Assembly: GCF_024169315.1 (NCBI RefSeq)
Contig: NZ_JALJWR010000001.1
Coordinates: 1,261,501-1,325,500 of the forward strand
DNA length: 64,000 nucleotides
DNA from: Pseudomonas migulae
GTDB taxonomy: Bacteria > Pseudomonadota > Gammaproteobacteria > Pseudomonadales > Pseudomonadaceae
Direction of reading: 5' to 3'
Shown one piece after another: positions 1-7,439 of this stretch (the stretch's first letter is position 1; every line of letters starts with the position of its first letter). The notes under the pieces were generated by a model. The model was not told the DNA's origin. It searched no databases and saw only the letters and a list, made by a program, of their open reading frames with translations. The position numbers and the translations under genes were made by a program.

Positions 1-262
1 GCAGCGCCCAGGACACCTTGGACAGCTCACGCTCGATCAACGCCTGTGACAGGTAATCGAGCCCTCCGCCGCCGACTTCCTCGGGCATGTTGAACGCATA
101 AAAACCGGCGGCAATCGCCTTTGCGCGAATCTGCGCAGCCAGTTCCGGCGGCACGGCATCGGCGCGGTCGACGGCGTCTTCGTGGGGCAGCAGTTCTCTT
201 TCGACGAAGCTGCGCACGGACTCAACCAGCATGTCCTGCTCTTGGGTCAGTTGAAAATTCAT
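1..262 (-). CDS. Acyl-CoA dehydrogenase, N-terminal part (cut by window edge)
   Basis: The first 87 residues of a flavoprotein acyl-CoA dehydrogenase, which would oxidise an acyl-CoA to the 2-enoyl-CoA using FAD. The start codon is at 260-262 on the minus strand, and the reading begins MNFQLTQEQDMLVESVRSF, the typical helical N-terminal domain opening of the family. It continues with the conserved stretch FNMPEEVGGGGLDYLSQAL (about residues 58-76), the usual 'P-x-x-x-G-G-x-G' segment. The rest lies outside the window. The enoyl-CoA hydratase gene begins upstream on the same strand and ends 19 bases before this start, so the two probably form one fatty- or aromatic-acyl-CoA oxidation operon. 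The substrate cannot be inferred. Confidence 0.85.
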   Translation of the reverse strand, partial: MNFQLTQEQDMLVESVRSFVERELLPHEDAVDRADAVPPELAAQIRAKAIAAGFYAFNMPEEVGGGGLDYLSQALIERELSKVSWAL

Positions 263-281
263 GGTTGCACCTGCGGTTCGA

Positions 282-1073
282 TTACTGGCCGATGAAATGA
301 GGCGTGCGTTTTTCCACGGCGGCCCTGAGGGCTTCAGTGCCGTCCTGGCTGCGACCACACAGCAAGCCCGCTGCCTGTTCGGCCGCGAGTTGCTCGGCCA
401 GGCTGCGCCGGGCGCCGTCGCGCAGCAGCACCTTGGTCTGGGCGAAGGCGAATGTCGGGCCGCTGGCCAGCCGCGTCGCCAGCTCGGTGGTTTGCGTGAT
501 CAACGCTTCATCGGCGCACACTTCGCTCACCAAGCCGGTGGCCAACGCGCGGTCGGCACTCCAGATTTCGTCGAGGAACAGCAGGCGTTTGCTCTGCTCG
601 AGGCCGATCAACCGTGGCAGGTGCCAACTGGCGCCGGCGTCCGGCGAGTAAGCCATGCTGGTGTAACCGGCCTTGAACCGTGCCGATTGCGCGGCGAGTC
701 GGAAGTCGCAGCACAACGTCAGGTCCATCCCGGCGCCTACAGCAATGCCGTTGATGGCAGCAATGGTGGGTTTGCTGAAACCGTGCAGGCGATTCATCAA
801 CTGGTGGGCGGTTTCGGTCCAGCCGTAGGTTTCAAGAATGCCGCGGCGCTCGGCGTCGGCCCATTCGGCCACGTCCGCGCCCGCGCAGAAACCTTTGCCG
901 TTGCCGGTCAGCACCAGCACCCGTATCGCCGGGTCGGCTTCATGGCCGTCGAGCAGATCGATCAAGGCCTTGAGGGTGGGAATGTCCAGCGCGTTGCGTT
1001 GCTCGGTGCGGTTGAGGGTGATCCAGGCGATGCCGTTTTCAACCCGGCTGAGCAGTGACGGTTGCGAAGTCAT
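282..1073 (-). CDS. Enoyl-CoA hydratase/isomerase family protein
   Basis: A 263-residue crotonase-fold protein, the usual length for the family, expected to hydrate or isomerise enoyl-CoA esters in the cytoplasm. The N-terminus carries the spiral-fold opening (IAWITLNRTEQRNALD, residues 15-30). The first oxyanion-hole segment is FCAGADV at 62-68 and the second is the G-rich NGIAVGAGMDL at 108-118. Where many hydratases have the second catalytic Glu there is an Asp in SPDAG (about residue 145), so isomerase or other crotonase chemistry is possible. A GAGGA ribosome site precedes the ATG at 1073. It is followed on the same strand by the acyl-CoA dehydrogenase gene, consistent with a beta-oxidation-type pair. 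Confidence 0.85.
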   Translation of the reverse strand: MTSQPSLLSRVENGIAWITLNRTEQRNALDIPTLKALIDLLDGHEADPAIRVLVLTGNGKGFCAGADVAEWADAERRGILETYGWTETAHQLMNRLHGFSKPTIAAINGIAVGAGMDLTLCCDFRLAAQSARFKAGYTSMAYSPDAGASWHLPRLIGLEQSKRLLFLDEIWSADRALATGLVSEVCADEALITQTTELATRLASGPTFAFAQTKVLLRDGARRSLAEQLAAEQAAGLLCGRSQDGTEALRAAVEKRTPHFIGQ

Positions 1074-1284
1074 GAAAGGTCCTCGTCGTTCTTATAGTTG
1101 GACTGGAGGTACGAACTGCTGACGATACTAAACAAGTGTTCAGTAACAGGGCAATCCTTTCAAAACCGTTTAGACATCGTCGCTACAACCCGCTAATTGT
1201 TTGATTTAAATATAAAATTTCTGAAAAAAGGCAATGGATCCCCTGAAGCTGTTACATCTTCGAACAACTCCCGGCCGTCCCAAA

Positions 1285-1330
1285 AAGCAAAAAGCCCCGC
1301 CCTCTCGAAGAGGACGGGGCTTTTTGTTGC
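1285..1330 (-). terminator. Rho-independent terminator after the ybdD-like gene
   Basis: A G+C-rich hairpin (left arm AGCCCCGCCCTCT, right arm AGAGGACGGGGCT, tight CGA-type loop) is flanked by A5 on one side and T5 on the other. On the minus strand it lies 20 bases past the stop of the ybdD-like gene and is followed by TTTTTGCTTTTT. It could also stop transcription on the plus strand. Confidence 0.85.
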
Positions 1331-1348
1331 CCGCCGATCAACCGGCGT

Positions 1349-1549
1349 TCAGCAGCACCGCGTCGTGCAGCTGCGCTTGCCGTAGCGCGCTTCCTGACGT
1401 TCGCGAAAGAACGCCGAATAACTCATGACCGGCTCGCCGGGATGATTCAGCGCCATCTGCGCCACGTAGTTGTCGTAATCCGGAACGCCCACCATCAGGC
1501 GCGTGCTTTGGCTGAGGAGCTTGGCGGCATGCTGCAGTTTACGGAACAT
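1349..1549 (-). CDS. YbdD/YjiX family small protein (DUF466)
   Basis: A 66-residue protein beginning MFRKLQHAAKLLSQSTRLM. It carries the family core VGVPDYDNYVAQM (about residues 20-32), then the SAFFRERQEARYG segment, and ends in Cys-Cys, as YbdD/YjiX proteins do. In enterobacteria and many pseudomonads these small proteins sit directly after the CstA/BtsT pyruvate and peptide transporter and are thought to work with it. Here no cstA-like gene is adjacent. The ATG at 1549 is chosen over an earlier in-frame one because family members start at this position and an AAAGAGA ribosome site precedes it. The gene stands alone, followed by a strong terminator. Confidence 0.85.
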   Translation of the reverse strand: MFRKLQHAAKLLSQSTRLMVGVPDYDNYVAQMALNHPGEPVMSYSAFFRERQEARYGKRSCTTRCC

Positions 1550-1637
1550 GGCAGAAGTCTCTTTGTGGTGTGGGGACGGTCCAATGAAACCGCACTCATG
1601 TATCTGCAATGTGTCCGCGACCGGATGATTTGTATGT

Positions 1638-2576
1638 TCACGTAGCCCGGCTCTGCGCGATGCGTTTTGCCAGATTGATAAAGTTACTCAGGACCGGCCC
1701 CTCCTCCTCCCCCCGACAGATCAGGGTAATCGGCGCGACCAGCCGTGGTCGGGCGTTGAGGCGGCAATACACCACGGACTCACGATGAAACCCGTTCATC
1801 GACGCCGGCACCACGGAAACGCCGGCACCGGCCGCCACCAGACTGATGTTGGTGAGCATTCGTTCGACTTCGAAAGCGATTTTCGGCGTGAAGCCTGCGT
1901 TCTCACAGGCCTCGATCAGCTTCGAATACATACCCGTGGCACCGCTGCGTCGCACGAGGATGAACGGCTCGTCCGCCAGGTGCTTGATCGATATGACGGG
2001 CATCGGCACCTCGCCATCCCCCTTCTGTTTACGCGAACGGCCCAACAGCGGATGCCCCACCGGCAGTACCAGCAACATGTCTTCTTCGAGCAACTGATAG
2101 AACGTCATGTCCTGCGGCTGGCCCACGGGGGCGCGAAGGATACCGATGTCGAGCTTGCGTTGAACCAGATCGTCGGTCAGCTCCCGGGCACTGCCTTCGT
2201 TCAGCAACAGGCTGACGCCCGGATACGCCTCGCGGTAGGCGCGAATGATGCTGGGGATCAACGGATGCGCGGCGGCCGAACTGGTGAAGCCGATCGACAG
2301 CGCGCCTTCGTAGCCCTGGGCCGCCTTGGCTGAACGCCGTGCAGCGTCTTCGACGCGATTGAGAATGTCCCGCGCCTCCTGCAGGAAAATCACCCCGCCG
2401 GGGGTCAGGTCAACGCCCTTGGGGTGACGCCGGAACAGGTCGAACCCCAACTCGCTTTCCAGCGCACGGATCTGCTGGCTGAGCGGCGGCTGCTGCATGT
2501 TCAGGCGGACGGCGGCCCGAGTGAAATGCTGCTCCTCGGCAACCATCAGGAAATAACGCAGGTGTCGGAGTTCCAT
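1638..2576 (-). CDS. LysR-family transcriptional regulator
   Basis: A 312-residue LysR-type regulator. Residues 1-60 form the winged helix-turn-helix (MELRHLRYFLMVAEEQHFTR, then the recognition-helix segment QQPPLSQQIRALE). A linker helix and a periplasmic-binding-protein-like effector domain (about 90-300) follow. The N-terminus resembles the BenM/CatM/HcaR branch. The start at 2576 is preferred to the longer in-frame start at 2639 because the HTH begins at residue 1, as in the family. It is divergent to the dicarboxylate-type symporter at 2750, so that transporter gene is its likely target. The effector is unknown; a carboxylate or aromatic acid would fit the neighbour. Confidence 0.9.
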   Translation of the reverse strand: MELRHLRYFLMVAEEQHFTRAAVRLNMQQPPLSQQIRALESELGFDLFRRHPKGVDLTPGGVIFLQEARDILNRVEDAARRSAKAAQGYEGALSIGFTSSAAAHPLIPSIIRAYREAYPGVSLLLNEGSARELTDDLVQRKLDIGILRAPVGQPQDMTFYQLLEEDMLLVLPVGHPLLGRSRKQKGDGEVPMPVISIKHLADEPFILVRRSGATGMYSKLIEACENAGFTPKIAFEVERMLTNISLVAAGAGVSVVPASMNGFHRESVVYCRLNARPRLVAPITLICRGEEEGPVLSNFINLAKRIAQSRAT

Positions 2577-2749
2577 AGGGCCCTGAACATGAAGGTAAGT
2601 AGGGAGGCGCAGTATAGGGGCGTGGATTGCACCCGACAAAACGACGCCGATGGCGGATAAAACTCGTTACACTGCACGCCATAAAAAAATCTGGCGCCGA
2701 ACCCCCTGCGGTCATTGGCGACCCGTGTCGCGAGGAGCCTCAACCCCCC
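2577..2749. promoter_or_regulatory. Divergent promoter region, lysR / symporter
   Basis: A 173-base gap between the oppositely oriented lysR and symporter genes. LysR regulators usually bind such gaps. I could not pick out a convincing T-N11-A box or a clear -35/-10 pair. A GAGGAG ribosome site for the symporter lies at 2732-2737, 12 bases before its ATG, which is rather long spacing. Confidence 0.5.
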
Positions 2750-3991
2750 ATGCATGGCCGTTTTTTCAACAGCAGCGTTATGCAGATGCTGGCCGCCATG
2801 CTTTTCGGCCTGGCGCTGGGGTATGCGCAACCGCACCTGGCGGTCATCCTCAAGCCCCTCGGTGACGGCTTCGTCAAACTGATCAGCATGAACATCTCCC
2901 TGGTGGTCTTCGTGCTGGTGGTGTCGGGTATCGCCAGCCTGCATGACCACCGCCAGTCCGCACGCATCGGCGGCAAGGTCGTGATCTACTTTGAAGTTCT
3001 CGCGCTGTTCTCCCTCCTGGCCGGAATGGCCGCGGCGCTGTGGCTGCAACCCGGTGCAGGTCTGGCAACGCTGGACACTGCAACAGCTCAGCACCTGCCA
3101 GGCAGCCTCCATGATTCGTTCAACGTCAGCGGATTTGTACTGAGCGTCATTCCCACCACGTTTGTCGATGCCTTCATGCAGGGTGGCAATACTCTGCAGG
3201 TGTTGTTTCTGGCCATTCTGTTCGGCATGGCCCTGGCACGCTGCGGTGAGGATGGCGCCCCGATACGCAAGGGCATCGATGTCCTCGCGCAGCTGATGTT
3301 CAACATCATGGCGATGATCCTGAAACTGGCGCCGCTGGCCGCTTTCGCCACGCTGGCCTACACCGTCGGCCGCTACGGCCTGTCGTCGATGCTGCCCTTG
3401 GCGAAACTGGTGTTGACCCTGTACCTGGCCAGCGCGCTGTTCATTGTGATCGTGTTCAGTTGCGTGACCCGGATCGCCGGGGTGCGTTTGTCGAGCCTGC
3501 TGCGCTACATCAAGGAAGAGTTGCTGGTGGTATTGCTCACCACCTCATCGATCGCCGCCCTGCCCTCGCTGATCGTCAAGATGGAACGCCTGGGTTGCGC
3601 ACACAGTATCGTGCGCCTGGTCCTGCCCGCCGGAAACGCGCTGAATCTCAACGGCACCAACATCTACCTGGCGGTGTGCGCCCTGTTTATCGCCCAGGCC
3701 GCGCACATCGACATGAACACCGGCCAGCTCATCACCTTCCTGATGATCGCCATGCTGACCTCCAAAGGGGCCAGTGCTGTGGCGGGTTCGTCGTTCATCA
3801 CCCTGGCAGTGACCCTCAGTGCCCTGCAGATCGTGCCGCTGGAGGGCGTCGCGTTGCTGTTGAGCATCGAGCGGCTGATGAAATGCCGCTCACTGACCAA
3901 CCTGATCGGCAACGCCGTGGCGTGCCTCGCCATTGCCCACTGGGAAAAAGCCATCGACCGGGAACGCTTGCAACAGGAACTGGGTCGCTGA
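2750..3991 (+). CDS. Dicarboxylate/amino acid:cation symporter (DAACS family), divergent cation site
   Basis: A 413-residue inner-membrane carrier of the SDF (GltP/DctA) family, with eight membrane helices and two re-entrant loops expected. Family landmarks are the HP1 serine motif as TTSSIAALP (264-272), the helix-7 motif as NLNGT (299-303), the HP2 segment LTSKGASAVAGS (336-347) and the C-terminal SLTNLIGN. Several key positions differ from E. coli DctA as I recall it: the serine motif has Ile where Glu is usual, NLDGT is NLNGT, and the IDRFMSEAR helix-8 segment is IERLMKCR, one residue shorter and with Asp to Glu. Coupling ion or substrate may therefore differ. The start at 2750 gives the normal family length. 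It is divergent to a LysR gene and converges on the HMW1C gene with 6 bases between them. Confidence 0.85.
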   Translation: MHGRFFNSSVMQMLAAMLFGLALGYAQPHLAVILKPLGDGFVKLISMNISLVVFVLVVSGIASLHDHRQSARIGGKVVIYFEVLALFSLLAGMAAALWLQPGAGLATLDTATAQHLPGSLHDSFNVSGFVLSVIPTTFVDAFMQGGNTLQVLFLAILFGMALARCGEDGAPIRKGIDVLAQLMFNIMAMILKLAPLAAFATLAYTVGRYGLSSMLPLAKLVLTLYLASALFIVIVFSCVTRIAGVRLSSLLRYIKEELLVVLLTTSSIAALPSLIVKMERLGCAHSIVRLVLPAGNALNLNGTNIYLAVCALFIAQAAHIDMNTGQLITFLMIAMLTSKGASAVAGSSFITLAVTLSALQIVPLEGVALLLSIERLMKCRSLTNLIGNAVACLAIAHWEKAIDRERLQQELGR

Positions 3992-3997
3992 AAAACC

Positions 3998-5839
3998 TCA
4001 ACCCAGCTCGTTGAGCAACGCCTCGCTCAACGCCTGCGGCCGCCCGGAAAACAGGGTGCGCAACGGCTCATCGGTGGCCAGATGCCGATACAACGCGGAC
4101 CGTTCTTCATGGCTGGAGGCCATGCGCACCGCCGCCTGAATGTAGGCTTCGCGGGTCGGCGCAATGGTCCATGACGGCAGCCCGACGCGCCGGAACAAGC
4201 CCTCGTCGATGTGCTCGAACACCTGCGGACCGGTCTTGCACACGCCCGGCAACCCCACCGTCAACGCGTCGATAATGCCGTTGGTATTACCGAACGGAAA
4301 CGGGCTGAGAAACAGGTCGCAGCGGTTGAGAATCGCCATGTAATCCTGATAAGGCTGGTGCGGATACACCGTGGCATCGCGCACGTAGCGTTCAATCAGG
4401 CGCACCAGTTGCGGGTACAACAAGCCCTGGGCCTGGCCAACGAGAAAGTGGAAATGCACGCGTTTCCCGGACTGATTCAAGGTCTGCACGGCGATGGCCT
4501 GGCAGCTCGCCAGAAAGCCCGGATTGAGTTTCATCGTGGTCGCCGCCACGGCGACATTGACCACCGGCCCGTCGTCGCGCGCCACGCGTGGCAGATTCAC
4601 CGCAAGCGCTGATGGGCGATAAGGCTGGCCATCGGCGGGCAAGCGCAGCAGCCGCTCGGTGAAACACTCCGGATCACCGACAAAATCATCCTCGACACTG
4701 ATGCAATCGATATGGCGTGAAGCGGTGGTCGCCGGGTGCCCGAGCGCCGCCACTTGCAGCGGCGCCATCCGTAGATTGCTGGCGAACAGCGTGATCTGGA
4801 ACATGCCGACGCTGGGCATGTAGAACACTTGTGCTTTTCGCGCCGCCGCGAGGTCACGCAACTGGCGCAGGCAGGCGAACAGATCGTCAGGCTCGGCGAA
4901 CTCGACAAACTCGTCGAATACCGCGCGTCCCAGGTCATCGACATTGGCCCCGTAGCCGACGCCCACCACGTGGAAATCACGCCGCGCCGCCTCCAGGGTG
5001 CGCGAGTGAGTGCGGTAGATCGAGTGCCCGCCGGAAAACCACTCCACCAGCACCAGCATCAACGGTTTTTGCGATGCGTTGTCGACCGCACCCCGGTGCA
5101 GCGGCAGTGGCTGGATGCCGACACTGTCCAGCTTGCGCTCGATCAGACGGTTGATCGATGCCTTGATCCGGTGCCGTTGCGGCAGGTCGGCATAACTGCA
5201 ATGCATGTACACGTCATGCAACACGCTGATCGGCAGCGCGTCGAGGCTGTCGAGCTGGTCCAGGCGATCGGGCAACCAGGCCAGTAACGCCTCGCGCTTG
5301 GAATGCGCGGCCGGCGTGCCGAGGAATCGCGGCGACAGCAGCGCCATGAACAGCGCGGCGGCCAGCGCCGGGTTACGCGCCCACAGCAACTCGACATCCA
5401 GCGGCAGCTCGGACTCCGGAGAGTAAAGGATGCAGAACTTCACCAGATCCTGTTCCGCGAGCCGGTAGTCGTTGGCGTCGTGCCCCAGCAGGTTCAACGA
5501 GCGCAGGATGTGGTCGCAATTGACGAAGGCGCTGGCCGCGAACAGCGACGACAGCCAGCGTTGCAGGTTGATCAATTGGCCGAAACCGTCGGGACTGATG
5601 CGAAACCCGGGGTCGGAAAACAGCGCCGTGATGGCGCTGGTCAGGCGCGTCAATACGTGATGTTCCAGCTCGCCGGCGGTAATCGCCGGCGACACGGACA
5701 AGGAGAATTGTTCGGACAATTTGCCGTAGTGGCGGTCGATCAGTTGCAGCAGCCGCACCAGATCCTGGGCAGCCGCCTCGTGATCATGGGTGTAACAGCG
5801 GTACTCGAACTGCTCGAGGGAAAACACTTGATCGGACAT
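3998..5839 (-). CDS. HMW1C-type cytoplasmic N-glycosyltransferase (GT41-like)
   Basis: A 613-residue protein that closely follows the HMW1C glycosyltransferases of Haemophilus and Actinobacillus (about 620 residues). These transfer hexose from UDP-hexose to Asn in N-X-S/T sequons of their adhesin in the cytoplasm. The all-alpha N-terminal domain spans about 1-240 and includes the family blocks FVNCDHIL and DVYMHCSY. The GT-B region follows with HSIYRTHS (272-279), LGHPATT (366-372), TTMKLNP (434-440) and FPFGNTNGIID (514-524). The His, Lys437 and Asp524 of these motifs match residues implicated in nucleotide-sugar binding. It is the last gene of the TpsB-TpsA-lyase series, 71 bases after the lyase stop, which points to the neighbouring TpsA as substrate. 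Start ATG at 5839. Confidence 0.93.
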   Translation of the reverse strand: MSDQVFSLEQFEYRCYTHDHEAAAQDLVRLLQLIDRHYGKLSEQFSLSVSPAITAGELEHHVLTRLTSAITALFSDPGFRISPDGFGQLINLQRWLSSLFAASAFVNCDHILRSLNLLGHDANDYRLAEQDLVKFCILYSPESELPLDVELLWARNPALAAALFMALLSPRFLGTPAAHSKREALLAWLPDRLDQLDSLDALPISVLHDVYMHCSYADLPQRHRIKASINRLIERKLDSVGIQPLPLHRGAVDNASQKPLMLVLVEWFSGGHSIYRTHSRTLEAARRDFHVVGVGYGANVDDLGRAVFDEFVEFAEPDDLFACLRQLRDLAAARKAQVFYMPSVGMFQITLFASNLRMAPLQVAALGHPATTASRHIDCISVEDDFVGDPECFTERLLRLPADGQPYRPSALAVNLPRVARDDGPVVNVAVAATTMKLNPGFLASCQAIAVQTLNQSGKRVHFHFLVGQAQGLLYPQLVRLIERYVRDATVYPHQPYQDYMAILNRCDLFLSPFPFGNTNGIIDALTVGLPGVCKTGPQVFEHIDEGLFRRVGLPSWTIAPTREAYIQAAVRMASSHEERSALYRHLATDEPLRTLFSGRPQALSEALLNELG

Positions 5840-5910
5840 AGCAAACGCCAGAGTGAGAATGGACTTCGACGATCATGGGCCCGATCGACACGGGTCAGGC
5901 CCATTACCCC

Positions 5911-7431
5911 TCAACGGCCCAATGCGTAAAACGTGCTGTCGAGGTGATTCTGCGCCTGCGCCAGCTTCTGCCGCTGCTGGGTCAGCCAGTCCTGATCACC
6001 CTTGAGGCGCAGTTTTTCCTCGGCCAGCATCCGCTCGACTTCGGCCCGCTGCGGTCCGCCCAGCCCTTTGCTGGCACTGACCATGTTCTGCGCCGTCAGG
6101 GCCTCGCGGAACCGGGCCTCGGTCAGCGGGAACTGTGCGCCTTGCAGGTTGAACGCTTCCAGCGCCTTGCCGTAGATCACCCGCACCTGATCGAACGGAA
6201 TGTCGGCCGGCTTGATCTTGTTCTGGCGCCCATAGGTGACCAGATCGGATGCGAAGTGATGGCCGACGCGGAACGGTACATCAGACTCGCGTTGCAGCGT
6301 ATCGGCCAGTTCGGTGGTGGTCGAGTAGTCCGCGTCGACTTCCTGCAAAGCGCGCTTCTTGTCGATGATCAGGTTGCCCAGCATATCGGTCATCAAGTCG
6401 AACGCCTGGGTGGTCTGATCAAGGGTTTTCTCGACCTGATCACGCTTGTAGTCCGGCATGCCCGACGAAACGTTATGGCCTTCGAACTCGAACGTGACCG
6501 CCCCGCCCACCACGTCGCTGGCTTGCAGGCGCAAGCGGTTGAGCACGTAGGGATTGCGCTTCTGCGGCATGATGCTGCTGGTTCCGGTCAGATGGCCTTC
6601 CTGGATCATGATCCACGGATAGGGCTGGTGATACTGGATGTGCATGTCCTGCACCAACAGGCCGATGGTCTGCGCGGCATTGCTGCACACGCCGGTCAGC
6701 TCCATGCCAGTGTCGAGGGCCGCCAGTTGCGTGGCGTCATAGGAGTTTTCAACCGGTGCGTCGAAACCCAGCAGGTCCGACAGGCGTTTGCGGTCCACCG
6801 GGAAACTCGACGTCCCGAGCGCCGCGCTGCCCAACGGGCTCAGGTTGAGGCGCGCATACGCCTGTTGCAGCCGTGTGGTGTCGCGCTCGAACACGGCGGT
6901 GAACCCCAGCAGGTAGTGGGCGTAAGTCGTCGGTTGCGCTTGCACGCCGTTGGTGTAGGCCGGGACGATGGTGTCGATATGGTTTTGCGCCAGATCGATG
7001 AACGCGGCCCGGGATTTGTTCATCGAGTCCAGCAGGTTCAGCGCGCGCTCGCGCTGCATCAGCCGGCGCGTGGTGGACAGGATGTCCTGGCGGCTACGGC
7101 CCGAATGCATGCGCGAACCATCGGGGCCGGCCAGTTTCAGAATCAGCGGCTCGTAGTCCAGGTAATCCGCCGGGCGCTCGGCGCCGGGCTTGTCGCCGTC
7201 CTTGATCACCTGATCGACCGCCGACACGATCTTCTTGCCCAGATCTTTTGGCACGATGTTGTTTTCGATGACCATCACCGTGGACGCCTTGTTCATTTCG
7301 CCCAGGTAGTAAAAATAGTCATGGACTTCTTTCTTCTCGGCAGCCTGGACGTTGCCCAGGGACATGCTCAGTGCCAGCGGCAACAGTGCGAAGTGGATCG
7401 CCAGGCGCAGCGGGGATTGGGAGTGGTTCAT
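5911..7431 (-). CDS. Exported argininosuccinate-lyase-like protein (fumarase/aspartase superfamily)
   Basis: A 506-residue protein with a signal peptide (hydrophobic 9-25, AxA-type cleavage near 30) followed by an argininosuccinate-lyase-like core. Visible superfamily motifs are SGRSRQD (110-116), the His-Thr region as AYTNGVQAQPTT (158-169) and the signature loop GTSSIMPQKRNP (283-294) with the catalytic-type Ser. In ArgH the second motif reads YTHLQRAQP; here Asn161 replaces the conserved His, so ordinary argininosuccinate cleavage is doubtful. Export of a lyase of this superfamily is also unusual. The ATG at 7431 lies 8 bases after the tpsA stop and gives a clean signal peptide. It sits between tpsA and the HMW1C gene, so it probably acts on or beside the adhesin in the periplasm. 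The reaction is unknown. Confidence 0.8.
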   Translation of the reverse strand: MNHSQSPLRLAIHFALLPLALSMSLGNVQAAEKKEVHDYFYYLGEMNKASTVMVIENNIVPKDLGKKIVSAVDQVIKDGDKPGAERPADYLDYEPLILKLAGPDGSRMHSGRSRQDILSTTRRLMQRERALNLLDSMNKSRAAFIDLAQNHIDTIVPAYTNGVQAQPTTYAHYLLGFTAVFERDTTRLQQAYARLNLSPLGSAALGTSSFPVDRKRLSDLLGFDAPVENSYDATQLAALDTGMELTGVCSNAAQTIGLLVQDMHIQYHQPYPWIMIQEGHLTGTSSIMPQKRNPYVLNRLRLQASDVVGGAVTFEFEGHNVSSGMPDYKRDQVEKTLDQTTQAFDLMTDMLGNLIIDKKRALQEVDADYSTTTELADTLQRESDVPFRVGHHFASDLVTYGRQNKIKPADIPFDQVRVIYGKALEAFNLQGAQFPLTEARFREALTAQNMVSASKGLGGPQRAEVERMLAEEKLRLKGDQDWLTQQRQKLAQAQNHLDSTFYALGR

Positions 7432-7439
7432 TGGGGTGG

